This document shows, piece after piece, positions 27,209 to 35,525 of a DNA stretch of 64,000 nucleotides. The notes beneath the pieces are model-generated. The model ran no database searches, was not told where the DNA came from, and saw only the letters and a program-made list of their open reading frames with translations. Each line of letters opens with the position of its first letter. Positions within the stretch are counted from its first letter, which is position 1. This DNA is from JAKVCB01 sp965243695 (GTDB taxonomy: Bacteria; Planctomycetota; Planctomycetia; Pirellulales; Lacipirellulaceae): NCBI GenBank assembly GCA_965243695.1, contig CBDEWC010000039.1, positions 451,935-515,934 on the forward strand, given 5' to 3'. The translations under genes were made by a program, and so were the position numbers.

Positions 27209-27893
27209 CCTGGCAATGTGTATCAATGGCGTCGAGTTGGGCCCATAGGACATCGCACTTGAACTGTAAGGCTGCAATTGCCTGTTGTTGTGACTCAAGA
27301 TCGCGGCAGTACTCCAGTACAACCTCCAAGCCATGCTCGCTGTCGCGCGTTGCCAGTGGAGGACGCGCTCGAAAGTAAGCAAGCGCGGCAGGATCGATCC
27401 AGTCGTAATGTTCTTCCAGAGCAGCAAGTCGTTGAGTCATCAGCTTTGGGGCAAATAATTCGGTAAGTGACGAGGCAACTCCCTCTGTCCAGGACTGGGT
27501 GGCAACGAATTGGACATAGGCATCTACTGAAAATCGTACGCCTGGCAACAAGTGTTGATCTTGTTCAAGTTCGTCGCGGGACAAGCCAACTCCCTCCCCA
27601 AGACGGAGCCATTTTTCAATTCCCCCGGGTTCCGATTCGGTCCCGTCATGATCGGTGATCCGCTGAATCCACCGCTGGCGAATTTGTCGAACCGGGCAGC
27701 GCGAGAGCAACAAGGCATCTTTAACTGGAATATTCTTCTGATAGTAAAAACGGTTAGCGACCCAGCATCGAATATGTTCTTGTGTAAGCGCCCCCTCGTG
27801 CATGCGCTGATGAAATGGATGCTTGTCGTGATAGCGCGACTGTCCAACCTCGCGGAGTCGTTCGATGAATTCATCAGAGGGCCAGCGCTGCAT
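27201..27893 (-). CDS. pqqC: Pyrroloquinoline-quinone synthase
   Basis: From ATG 27893 the protein has 230 residues, slightly short of the common 250. Conserved blocks are RYHDKHPFHQRMHEGALTQEHIRCWVANRFYYQKNIPVKDALLLSRCP and WIQRITDHDGT, which line the active site. It performs the final oxygen-dependent ring closure and eight-electron oxidation giving PQQ in the cytoplasm. The frame is open upstream across an 18-bp tandem repeat and over the end of pqqB to 28124, but homology begins at the methionine used here. Confidence 0.96.
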   Translation of the reverse strand: MQRWPSDEFIERLREVGQSRYHDKHPFHQRMHEGALTQEHIRCWVANRFYYQKNIPVKDALLLSRCPVRQIRQRWIQRITDHDGTESEPGGIEKWLRLGEGVGLSRDELEQDQHLLPGVRFSVDAYVQFVATQSWTEGVASSLTELFAPKLMTQRLAALEEHYDWIDPAALAYFRARPPLATRDSEHGLEVVLEYCRDLESQQQAIAALQFKCDVLWAQLDAIDTHCQDD

Positions 27894-27905
27894 GGGAGTA
27901 AAAGC

Positions 27906-27941
27906 CAGGTGATCGTTAGTGGTCAGGTGATCGTTAGTGGT
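27906..27941. repeat. 18-bp perfect tandem repeat between pqqB and pqqC
   Basis: CAGGTGATCGTTAGTGGT occurs twice in direct succession (27906-27923 and 27924-27941). It fills most of the 53-bp gap between the pqqB stop and the pqqC start. Confidence 0.95.
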
Positions 27942-27946
27942 TATGT

Positions 27947-28870
27947 TCAGCAAACAAATTCGTCGCCGTCGGTACCGACGGCAATTCCCTGGTTTCGAAC
28001 TTCGGCATATTCCCAGGAGTCCGTATCGAGCATGGGATTCGTGTTGTTGATGTGCACATAAACGCGGTTTGGTATCGGCAATTCTGCCAGCCACGCGAGG
28101 CTGCCCTGCGGGCCACCAACACAAAGATGCCCCATTTGACCAGCAGTCCGGTCGGTGATTCCGTGCTGACTTGGTTCGTCATTGGACCAGAACGAGCCGT
28201 CCATCAGGAGGCAGTCGGCATCGTCTACTGCGTCGCGGAGCGATTTATCAACTTCGAGAACTCCTGGAGCATAGACGAGCTTGCCCCCAGTTCGATGATC
28301 GCGGATGGAAAGCCCAATCACCGCTCCCGCCGCCGTGGCGGGTTCGGGCGAGACATAGCGGGGTGCATCGCGACCGGTTTCGAAAGCACAAACTTCCAGG
28401 CCCTCATCGGGGGTGTTGGGAGAGGAGAGGCGAAACGGCTCGTTGAGGTTGATTTTGCTCCAAGGGCGGTCGGCAAAATGAGTGAGCAGCGGAGCAATCG
28501 GAAAGTATTCGCTGAGCCAGTGTTGTACAACAGCTGTGCTGTGGATGGCGATCACACCTCCCTCGCGAAGTTGAAGCAGCCCGGAAGTGTGATCTAACTC
28601 GGCATCGGTGAGCACGCAACCGGCAATCGAAGTTCCTCGCGAACACGTTTTTGGGGGGCCAAGCTGGGGGAAGTCCATGATTTGATGACGTACGTCCGCC
28701 GAGACGTTAAGCAGGAACCACGAATTCCCGTCGGCAGAGATGGCAACCGAAGACTGAGTGCGCCGATGTACGCGGTCTTCGCCGGCGCGCACCCGTTGGC
28801 AGTTCGGGCAGCTGCAATTCCACTGGGGAAGCCCACCACCAGCGGCTGAGCCGAGGATGCGTATCCGCAT
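27947..28870 (-). CDS. pqqB: PqqB, metallo-beta-lactamase-fold oxygenase
   Basis: The protein has 307 residues, the normal PqqB length. It starts MRIRILGSAAGGGLPQWNC with CPNCQ following, the usual PqqB N-terminus and zinc-binding cysteines. LLNVSADVRHQI and LTDAELDHTSGLLQLREGG are further signatures. It is held to hydroxylate the cross-linked tyrosine in the PQQ pathway. The start codon overlaps the pqqA stop in the sequence TAATG, so translation is coupled. Confidence 0.96.
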   Translation of the reverse strand: MRIRILGSAAGGGLPQWNCSCPNCQRVRAGEDRVHRRTQSSVAISADGNSWFLLNVSADVRHQIMDFPQLGPPKTCSRGTSIAGCVLTDAELDHTSGLLQLREGGVIAIHSTAVVQHWLSEYFPIAPLLTHFADRPWSKINLNEPFRLSSPNTPDEGLEVCAFETGRDAPRYVSPEPATAAGAVIGLSIRDHRTGGKLVYAPGVLEVDKSLRDAVDDADCLLMDGSFWSNDEPSQHGITDRTAGQMGHLCVGGPQGSLAWLAELPIPNRVYVHINNTNPMLDTDSWEYAEVRNQGIAVGTDGDEFVC

Positions 28871-29037
28871 TAGTCGTTGCGCTCGGTTACTGGATTGTCT
28901 GGCATTGCTATGTTGTCTTTTCCGGCAACCTGGCCAGTACTGTCGATCGGTAGGGGTAACTCGCCATCGGTATTTGCGTAGGCTGTTACCTCCATGCTTA
29001 GCGAAATTTCTTCAAAGTCAGGTTTTGTCCACGACAT
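28870..29037 (-). CDS. pqqA: PQQ precursor peptide
   Basis: A 55-codon gene. It begins MSWTKPDFEEISLSMEVTAY; Glu16 and Tyr20 form the E-x3-Y motif whose side chains become PQQ, in the MEVTAY context typical of PqqA. After the motif come 35 residues ending in ERND, so it is about twice the usual 22-30 residues. AAGGGAG lies just upstream, placed directly after the cytochrome stop at 29050. The stop TAA overlaps the pqqB ATG. This is very likely the substrate of PqqE-PqqD in this operon. Confidence 0.93.
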   Translation of the reverse strand: MSWTKPDFEEISLSMEVTAYANTDGELPLPIDSTGQVAGKDNIAMPDNPVTERND

Positions 29038-29049
29038 AAAAATCTCCCT

Positions 29050-29991
29050 TTATTCAAGAGTCATCAGGAATGCAAATAAATCATGAAGTTGTTTGACGTT
29101 CAGGTTTTCGACAAGATTAGCCGGCATCAAAGAGACATCAAGTTGTTGTACTTCTTCCAGGTCGCGTTTGTGTAGTGAATGGAACTGGCCGTTTTCCTCG
29201 CGAAGCTGAATGTTGAAGTTTGATTCGTTGACACGAAGGCCCTGGATGGTTTTTCCTTCGTCAGTAATGACCATCACCTGTTCGTAACGGGGATCAATGT
29301 CTTTGGAGGGTTGCACCATCGATTCCATGATGTACTGTGGAGACCGGCGGCTGGCGATCCGATCGAGGGCCGGACCAATCCCTCCGCCGCGGCGATTGAG
29401 TGCATGGCATTTGTTGCAGGCAGCCTTGTTTTCGACATCGAAGAAGAACTGTTCGCCTACCTTGGGGTCTCCGACAAAATAGGGTTTCCAGTCGCTCTCA
29501 CCTGGAGCTTGAGCCAAACTTCGGATGTAGGCGATAATTTGGGCGATCTGTTCTTCTTTGAGCGACTCGCCAAGTTTTTTCATGGTGGTTCCCGGAACAC
29601 CATTCTCGATCACGCGCGTGATGTCGGCGTCGGTATTTCCATGTAGCCAGCGATCATCGGTCAGGTTAGGCCCCTTCCCACCACGACCCGCTCCACCATG
29701 ACAACCACTGCAGAGGCCGCGGAACATTGCCTTGCCCTCGTCGAGTGCCTGAGGATCTATGGGGGCTGCAGCCTCTGGTTCTGATGGTTTGAGCACTTCG
29801 TCATCCGGGGCCTGGGGGGTGTCAGGCCCCGCAGAGGAGTTGGTTTCGGCATGGGCCAAATTTGCGGTTGGAGGTACCAGCGGAGACCACCACGCGATCA
29901 GAAGTCCGACCGCTACGACGAGAGGCGTTTCAAGACCTGGTTTTGGACCAACGATCCGGTGTGAAAACTGCAATATTTGAAGTTGCCTCAT
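29050..29991 (-). CDS. Two-haem cytochrome c, probable electron acceptor of the quinoprotein
   Basis: The protein has 313 residues. An N-terminal hydrophobic segment (about 23-40) and a proline/acidic linker precede the first cytochrome c domain with C94-S-G-C97-H98. A second CxxCH is C192-N-K-C195-H196 followed by ALNRRGGGIGPALDRIASRRSPQYIMESMVQPSKDI, a planctomycete haem-binding-domain pattern. It probably accepts electrons from PQQH2 in the periplasm, the role XoxG/MxaG plays in methylotrophs; that assignment is inferred from the operon. The ATG overlaps the stop of the binding-protein gene by four bases, and pqqA begins 12 bp after its stop. Confidence 0.88.
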   Translation of the reverse strand: MRQLQILQFSHRIVGPKPGLETPLVVAVGLLIAWWSPLVPPTANLAHAETNSSAGPDTPQAPDDEVLKPSEPEAAAPIDPQALDEGKAMFRGLCSGCHGGAGRGGKGPNLTDDRWLHGNTDADITRVIENGVPGTTMKKLGESLKEEQIAQIIAYIRSLAQAPGESDWKPYFVGDPKVGEQFFFDVENKAACNKCHALNRRGGGIGPALDRIASRRSPQYIMESMVQPSKDIDPRYEQVMVITDEGKTIQGLRVNESNFNIQLREENGQFHSLHKRDLEEVQQLDVSLMPANLVENLNVKQLHDLFAFLMTLE

Positions 29992-32384
29992 TGCACCACC
30001 TCGCTATGGGAACGGGCCACATCGATCGGTATGTGCCATCGGGCAAACAATTTTTTCAGGGTCGCAGATTCTTGCAGTTCCACAAAAGCTTCGTCGATGG
30101 CCTCTTTGAGGTCAGGTTCGGTGCGGCGCACGGCGGCACAAATAGGAAAGCGATCGACCGTGTCGCTGGCGGGCAGCATTTCCAGGCGGCCAGGCCACTG
30201 CCGGGCGGCCAGCCAGTTACCGCGGGTCGAAACGACGTAGGCGGCGTCCACCTCACCCGAGGTCACTGCCACAAACAAAGCGGAAAGGTCCGGGTAAGAA
30301 CGGACAACACGGCCCTCGAGGCCGCGGACGGCAACGCCCGACTCGACCGCCACAGGTCGGTCGGCTAAAGGTTTTGAGTTCATCTCTGCCCGCACAGCCC
30401 ATTGATAGCCGGCATGGTAGTAAGGGTTGGTATAGATAACGCGGCTCGCAAAACGGTCATCGGGCGTAATACCGAGAATGACGTCGCACGAATTTTTACT
30501 GGCCAACTTACCTGGATACGAGTCATGGGACGAATAGGCCCAGTAAACGTCAAGCGATACCCCCAGGGCCGAGGCAAGCTGTTGGGCAATTTCGTAGTCA
30601 AGCCCAGCCGGCTCCGGATGGGCTGTGGAGAATGGCAAATTATGCTGATCAAGGGCGACAACCAGGGTGCCGCGCGAGCGAATTTTTGCCAGTCCGTCAT
30701 ATTGTTTCCGGGAGTGTTGGCGCCGATCCATTTTTGGTTCGAGGCCACGATCGATTTGCTGGTGTGTGGCTGGCGCAGTCTGCTGTTGGCCAAGCGGAGC
30801 CTGCCCCTTGGCGGATGGCTTTGCGGTAGCGTGATTGGCCTCTTGGAAAGCGGGGAAGTAGGGAGTGTGGTATTTGGAAAGTATTTTGGAGACGACCCCT
30901 TTTTCAATCAACCTTTTGACGGCCGCGTCGACATGTGTTTTCAGCTCCGTATCACCCCTTCGCATAGCGATTGCTATGTTCCAGCGCTCTTCTGGAATCT
31001 GATCTTCAATGAGAACCGCGTTCAATTCTGGGGAGGTGTTGACCATCCAGCCAATATTCGACCAGAGGTAGGCGTAGTCGATATCACCTTGATCAAGTGC
31101 AGTGAGAACCGCCAACTGGGTGCCAAATAGCCGGCGCAGATATCCATTTTGTCGCAGATTGTAGTCGGCGATCGTTCCAGCTTGAGTTCCAATTCGGCGC
31201 GAGCGGTCTCCTTGAAGCTCCGTCAGTGATTTGACCGCAGGGCTGTCGTCGCGTTTGACGAGCAGGTAGCCCGTGCCGTAGTAGGGTTGGGAATAAATAA
31301 CTTTGCCAGCAAGTTCTTCTTCATCGTCCATCGCTTGTGGATCAACAGCAGCACCCAATGCCACATCGCATTCGAAATCAAGCAATTCTCCAATCGCAGT
31401 TTCGCGGAGCACATCGATCCAGTTCAATTCCAACCCAACTCCCAGCTCGCTTGCCACCGCTTGTGCAAGTTCGAGGTCGAAACCAGGTTTTTCAGGATCG
31501 GCGCTGGAATAGGGCAGATTTGCCGGATCCATGCTCACGCTCAGTTTGCCTTCGCGTTGAATTTTTTTCCAGGTATCCGTAACGACCACTGGCCGAGATG
31601 GTTCGACGAGCGGTGCCCGATGCACGAGGCCATACCTCGTGAAGATGGCCGTGAACGCAGCCCGCTCTAAAAGGTCAGTGACTGCCCGTTCGATTTGAGA
31701 CTTCAGCTGCCGGTCATCGGCCCGGACGGCCAGGCCGATGTTCCATCGGTGCTGAGGAACAAATTCTGCCACGACTCGGAGTGGTTTCTCCGGATGCATA
31801 CGCAGATACCAGGCAGTGAAGTCGGTATCGACCAGCGCGGCGTCGAGTTTTTCCGCGCGAAATCCGTCGAGTAAGGCTTTGCGGGATGCAAACCGCACGA
31901 GGGTGTGATCCCCACCGGAAAGAGGAATCGTTCCCGTGACCAGGCCAACGCGACGACCGCGCAGGTCGCCAAGCGATTGGATGGTGCGATTTTCGCGCTG
32001 GGTGACCAGCCCAAACTGGCCAGCTGCATAGGGCGCTGTCCAGGATGCAATCGAACGGTTCGGCACACCCTCGGGGACGCCGATTACCACATCACAGTGC
32101 TTGTTCTTAAGTTTTTTCCAGCGGCACGCGTCGGCTGGGCAGCCGTGAAGTCGGTATGGGCGCTGCAGCTTTGCCGCGATCAAACTGGCAACCTCAGCAT
32201 CGACACCTTGCCAGCTTCCATCAGGCCGTTGGCCGGAACGGGGCATGGCGGTGCTGTCGATGCAGAACCGTAGCGGTGTTCCTGCTCCCCAGAGCTTGAT
32301 TGGTGCAGCACCAATCAGGAGCGTCACGATCACTCCAGCAACTGCAAGTCGATAATCAGTTCTGATGATTTTCAAACTAAACAC
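29988..32384 (-). CDS. Triple MoxJ/XoxJ-like periplasmic binding protein
   Basis: The protein has 798 residues with a leader (about 1-33). Three type-3 solute-binding domains lie in tandem: about 37-255, 278-508 and 571-786. They open LRFCIDSTAMPRS, LSVSMDPANLPYSS and LVVALDQHNLPFST, and each has CDV with LG or IG (CDVVIGVP, CDVALGAAVD, CDVILGITP). A Gln/Pro/Lys-rich linker (about 510-565) precedes the third. This pattern belongs to the MoxJ/XoxJ group that assists methanol-type dehydrogenases, where the normal protein has one such domain. Start is GTG 32384. It lies 92 bp after the dehydrogenase gene. Confidence 0.85.
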   Translation of the reverse strand: MFSLKIIRTDYRLAVAGVIVTLLIGAAPIKLWGAGTPLRFCIDSTAMPRSGQRPDGSWQGVDAEVASLIAAKLQRPYRLHGCPADACRWKKLKNKHCDVVIGVPEGVPNRSIASWTAPYAAGQFGLVTQRENRTIQSLGDLRGRRVGLVTGTIPLSGGDHTLVRFASRKALLDGFRAEKLDAALVDTDFTAWYLRMHPEKPLRVVAEFVPQHRWNIGLAVRADDRQLKSQIERAVTDLLERAAFTAIFTRYGLVHRAPLVEPSRPVVVTDTWKKIQREGKLSVSMDPANLPYSSADPEKPGFDLELAQAVASELGVGLELNWIDVLRETAIGELLDFECDVALGAAVDPQAMDDEEELAGKVIYSQPYYGTGYLLVKRDDSPAVKSLTELQGDRSRRIGTQAGTIADYNLRQNGYLRRLFGTQLAVLTALDQGDIDYAYLWSNIGWMVNTSPELNAVLIEDQIPEERWNIAIAMRRGDTELKTHVDAAVKRLIEKGVVSKILSKYHTPYFPAFQEANHATAKPSAKGQAPLGQQQTAPATHQQIDRGLEPKMDRRQHSRKQYDGLAKIRSRGTLVVALDQHNLPFSTAHPEPAGLDYEIAQQLASALGVSLDVYWAYSSHDSYPGKLASKNSCDVILGITPDDRFASRVIYTNPYYHAGYQWAVRAEMNSKPLADRPVAVESGVAVRGLEGRVVRSYPDLSALFVAVTSGEVDAAYVVSTRGNWLAARQWPGRLEMLPASDTVDRFPICAAVRRTEPDLKEAIDEAFVELQESATLKKLFARWHIPIDVARSHSEVVQ

Positions 32385-32476
32385 CTACCGTTGGTAACCG
32401 GTGAGTTTATGGAAAACGGTGGTAATCCTGACCGGCAACCGGACTGTCTGTAGGTTGCGTTCAGGAAAGAGGGCTA

Positions 32477-34243
32477 TCAATCAGGCAACGCAAAGACAAA
32501 GAGGGTATTTCCGCGCCGTGCATCACGCAGCCACGGTGCACCGTCGCCGGCAAAACCAGCCGTCCAACCACCCCACCCGGCGCACACCGCAAGGTATTGT
32601 TTACCGTCAAGTTGGTAGGTTATCGGCGAGGCGTGGTGCCCCGATCCGCACTGGAAATACCAGAGTACGTCGCCTGTGTTTGCGTCGTATGCGGAGATGT
32701 ATCCTTCGGCATCGCCGGTGAAGACCAGTCCGCCGCCTGTTGCCAGCGCGCCTGCCACCATGGGTGAACGTGTATCGACACTCCATTTGATCTTGCCTGT
32801 GTCGACATCAATGGCCTTGAAGGCTCCAGAAGCCTCATTGTCGATGAGCGTTAGCGAACTTCCCCAATAGGGTTGACCTTTAATAAAGAAAGCTTTGCCA
32901 GAGGTGAAGTTTGCACAATTGTTGATCACCGGCACATACGCACAGTTCGTACCGGGGTGATAAGCCATCGGATTCCACTCTTTTCCACCCGCTGCTCCTG
33001 GGCAAACTCGCACACCTTCTTCGGTTGGCAGTGCCGCCTGGTTGACAAAGGGACGCCCTGTCTTGGGATCGAGTCCCTCGACACCTTTCGATCGGTCGGT
33101 CCAGGTGACTTCGCAGAACGGTTTGCCGTACAGAAACTTTCCGTTCTCGCGGTTTAGGCAGTAGAAATAGCCATTTCTGTGGGCTTGGACCAGGGCTTTG
33201 ACCTTTTTTCCCTGGTGCTTCACGTCGACCAGCACTGGCGTGTTGACACCGTCATAGTCCCAAACGTCGTGGGGACTGTTTTGAAAGTGCCACTTGTAGC
33301 TTCCATCGTCCGGATTCAGAGCAACAATGGAACAGGTGTAAAGGTTATCGCCCTTACGAACTTCGCCGTTGAAATCGGGTGAAGGATTCCCGATTCCCCA
33401 GTAGAGCGTGTTGAGTTCAGGGTCGTAGGTGCCAGTGACCCATGCCGAGCCCCCACCGGTCAACCACGACTGGCCTTCCCACGTTTTGAGTGCTTCCTGG
33501 GCGTGCGGTTCTTTATCTTTGGCATTCGGAACGGTGTAAAACCTCCAAAGTCGCTTGCCGGTTTCGACATGGTAGGCGTCGATGAATCCGCGAATCCCAT
33601 ATTCTGCACCGCTAATACCGATGATCACTTTGTCGCCAATCACCAGCGGAGCGACCGTTGCGCTGTAGGCGAGCTTGTAAATATCTTTTTCTTCCTGACC
33701 GTTTTCACCGTAAGCCGTGATCGGTTCATCCCACAGTTCTTCGCCCGTGTACCGATCAAGACAAACCAGATGTGCGTCGAGAGTCGACATGTAGAGGCGA
33801 TTTCCCCAGGCTCCAAATCCGCGGTTCACGGCGTCGCAGCACAACGCCAGGTTGTCAGGTAACGATTTTTGATAATGCCAAAGATGCGAACCTGTGCGAC
33901 AGTCAATGGCGTAGGCATGGTTCCAGGGCGTGGTGATGTACATGATGCCATCGATCACCAGGGGTGAGCACTCAAATCCATCGAGAACGCCCGTTTGAAA
34001 AGTCCACACCGGGATCAGTTTGTCGACGTTCTGACGGTTGATTTGTTTGAGTGCCGAATAGCGTTTGCTATCGTAGGTGCGACCATACATAAGCCAACTG
34101 GCATCGTTCTGTTGCGCTTCCAGCAGGTCGTTCTGATTGACCGGTCCGACCGCCTCTTGTGACAGGAGCTGGTGGCTGGGAATCGATAACAGTCCCAACA
34201 CGATCAGCGCTGAAAAACCTGGAATATGGCGTACAAAAGACAC
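32477..34243 (-). CDS. xoxF: Lanthanide-type PQQ-dependent alcohol dehydrogenase (XoxF-like)
   Basis: The protein has 588 residues from GTG 34243, with a signal peptide of about 29. GGAGGG lies seven bases before this GTG and overlaps an upstream ATG at 34258, so the GTG is preferred. Type I quinoprotein features are present: adjacent Cys135-Cys136 (LALCCDAVNRG), Glu214 (GAEYG), Asn286 (GIGNPSP), catalytic Asp329 and the extra Asp331 in HDVWDYDGVN. The second Asp marks lanthanide-using XoxF/ExaF/PedH enzymes; calcium enzymes have Ala or Ser or Thr there. It oxidises primary alcohols, perhaps methanol, in the periplasm. No fused cytochrome. First gene of the pqq operon. The xoxF name is by family; ExaF-like is possible. 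Confidence 0.9.
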   Translation of the reverse strand: MSFVRHIPGFSALIVLGLLSIPSHQLLSQEAVGPVNQNDLLEAQQNDASWLMYGRTYDSKRYSALKQINRQNVDKLIPVWTFQTGVLDGFECSPLVIDGIMYITTPWNHAYAIDCRTGSHLWHYQKSLPDNLALCCDAVNRGFGAWGNRLYMSTLDAHLVCLDRYTGEELWDEPITAYGENGQEEKDIYKLAYSATVAPLVIGDKVIIGISGAEYGIRGFIDAYHVETGKRLWRFYTVPNAKDKEPHAQEALKTWEGQSWLTGGGSAWVTGTYDPELNTLYWGIGNPSPDFNGEVRKGDNLYTCSIVALNPDDGSYKWHFQNSPHDVWDYDGVNTPVLVDVKHQGKKVKALVQAHRNGYFYCLNRENGKFLYGKPFCEVTWTDRSKGVEGLDPKTGRPFVNQAALPTEEGVRVCPGAAGGKEWNPMAYHPGTNCAYVPVINNCANFTSGKAFFIKGQPYWGSSLTLIDNEASGAFKAIDVDTGKIKWSVDTRSPMVAGALATGGGLVFTGDAEGYISAYDANTGDVLWYFQCGSGHHASPITYQLDGKQYLAVCAGWGGWTAGFAGDGAPWLRDARRGNTLFVFALPD

Positions 34244-34304
34244 GGCAAAACCCTCCATTTCGAAGCACGAGGCGTAGTAAAATCGACCACGAGACTGTGC
34301 ACAA

Positions 34305-34332
34305 ATCCTACCACTTTGTAGCTACTGAACAA
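34305..34332 (-). promoter_or_regulatory. Weak candidate promoter of the PQQ operon
   Basis: On the minus strand TTGTTC and TAGGAT are 16 bases apart, 62 bases before the GTG start. The match to the sigma-70 consensus is only partial, so this is tentative. Confidence 0.2.
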
Positions 34333-34423
34333 GTACCGGCGGACCTTCGGTTCGACCGACCTCAATAGAACACAAAAAACGGTGCTGACCAGAACCGCAA
34401 TCGCTCACGACCACCTGACCGGG

Positions 34424-35197
34424 CTAAGCCAGGTACTCGGTGTTACCGCAGACGCTGATTGCCTGGCCGGAGATGTTGCGCCCCGCATCCGAAGCCAGGA
34501 AGAACATCATTTGGGCGATGTCTGCTTCGGTCACAAATTCCCGGAGTGAAATCTGGTTCAGGTAAATCTGCTCCATTTCTTCAGTGGAAAGATCGCAGGC
34601 TTGGGCTTTATCGCGAATGACATCCTTGGCTCGTTGATTCGAAACAAGCCCGGGTTGAATCGCGTTGACGCGAATTTTGTGCGGGCCTAACTCGATGGCA
34701 AGACTTTTGGTGAATCCGACGACTGCCCACTTTGAAGCCGCATAGGGAGTTCGGAGGGGATAACCAAAGCGGCCTGCTACCGACGACAGGTTGATGATCG
34801 AGCCACCACCACTTTCTTTCAACAGTGGCACCGCCCGACGAGCGCAGAGGAATTGTCCTGTAATATTGACAGCCATCGTGCGGTTCCAGTCTTCCGGGGC
34901 AATCTCTTCGACGGCCAACGTTGGGCCGGCAACCCCGGCGTTGTTGACAAGAACGTCAAGTCCTCCCAGGTTTTTCCGAACGTCGTCAAAAAGTTTGTCG
35001 ACCTGGGCAAGATCGGCTACGTCAACCTGGCTTCCGTACAGGCTTGGGATTTCACGGAGGGCCTTTTCGAGATGCGACTCTGAAACATCGCAGATTTGCA
35101 CACGTGCACCGTTGTCTTTAAAGAGTTTTGCAGTGGCCAGGCCAATTCCTGATGCCCCGGCTGTCACGAGGACACGGGTGCCTTCTTTGAGACTCAT
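34424..35197 (-). CDS. Short-chain dehydrogenase/reductase
   Basis: The protein has 257 residues and all classical SDR motifs: cofactor-binding TAGASGIG near residues 12-19, NNAG near 87, catalytic Ser in INLSSVAG, and YAASK with Tyr and Lys. The Asp after the second beta strand (ICDVSES) favours NAD(H). SDR substrates cannot be told from these motifs. It lies 165-180 bp upstream of the alcohol dehydrogenase on the same strand; whether it joins the same transcript is unclear. A role in handling the aldehyde or a sugar alcohol is only a guess. Confidence 0.88.
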   Translation of the reverse strand: MSLKEGTRVLVTAGASGIGLATAKLFKDNGARVQICDVSESHLEKALREIPSLYGSQVDVADLAQVDKLFDDVRKNLGGLDVLVNNAGVAGPTLAVEEIAPEDWNRTMAVNITGQFLCARRAVPLLKESGGGSIINLSSVAGRFGYPLRTPYAASKWAVVGFTKSLAIELGPHKIRVNAIQPGLVSNQRAKDVIRDKAQACDLSTEEMEQIYLNQISLREFVTEADIAQMMFFLASDAGRNISGQAISVCGNTEYLA

Positions 35198-35525
35198 AAA
35201 ACTTTCCTTTCCGTGAAAGCAGGCGTTGTGTGGTCAGAATACAACAGATCCCGGTCAGCTGACCAGAGTGGAAAAAGCAAGCCGTTAAAAAATGTGCCCC
35301 GCCACGAATTCCTGTGGCGCCGACCATGGGAGGCAAGTTGGATGAGGAGGTATTGACGCAGTGCCTCGGAGGGTTTCTTCTTGTGCGGACCTGACACGAG
35401 GCCGGTAGCGGGTAAGCCGCGCAGTATTTCCCAGCGATGGTCTGCCAGGCCCCATAGCGCAAGAAGCCCCGTAGTAGAAGAAGCCCCGTAGTAGAAGAAT
35501 CCAGGTTGCCAGTGGAGGGGGGAGA
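35198..35525. other. Intergenic region with tandem repeat
   Basis: A 328-bp gap between the SDR start and the aldose epimerase stop. It contains the 17-bp repeat listed at 35461. Nothing else was recognised. Confidence 0.6.
35461..35499. repeat. 17-bp perfect tandem repeat
   Basis: AAGAAGCCCCGTAGTAG occurs at 35461-35477 and 35478-35494, then AAGAA. It lies about 30 bp beyond the aldose epimerase stop. Confidence 0.95.

Noticed and set aside
27894..28124. 77-codon N-terminal extension of PqqC
   Set aside because: It would code through the tandem repeat and the end of pqqB, and PqqC homology starts at residue 78.
34244..34258. ATG start for the XoxF-like gene
   Set aside because: This ATG is part of ATGGAGGG, which serves as the ribosome site for GTG 34243 seven bases on.
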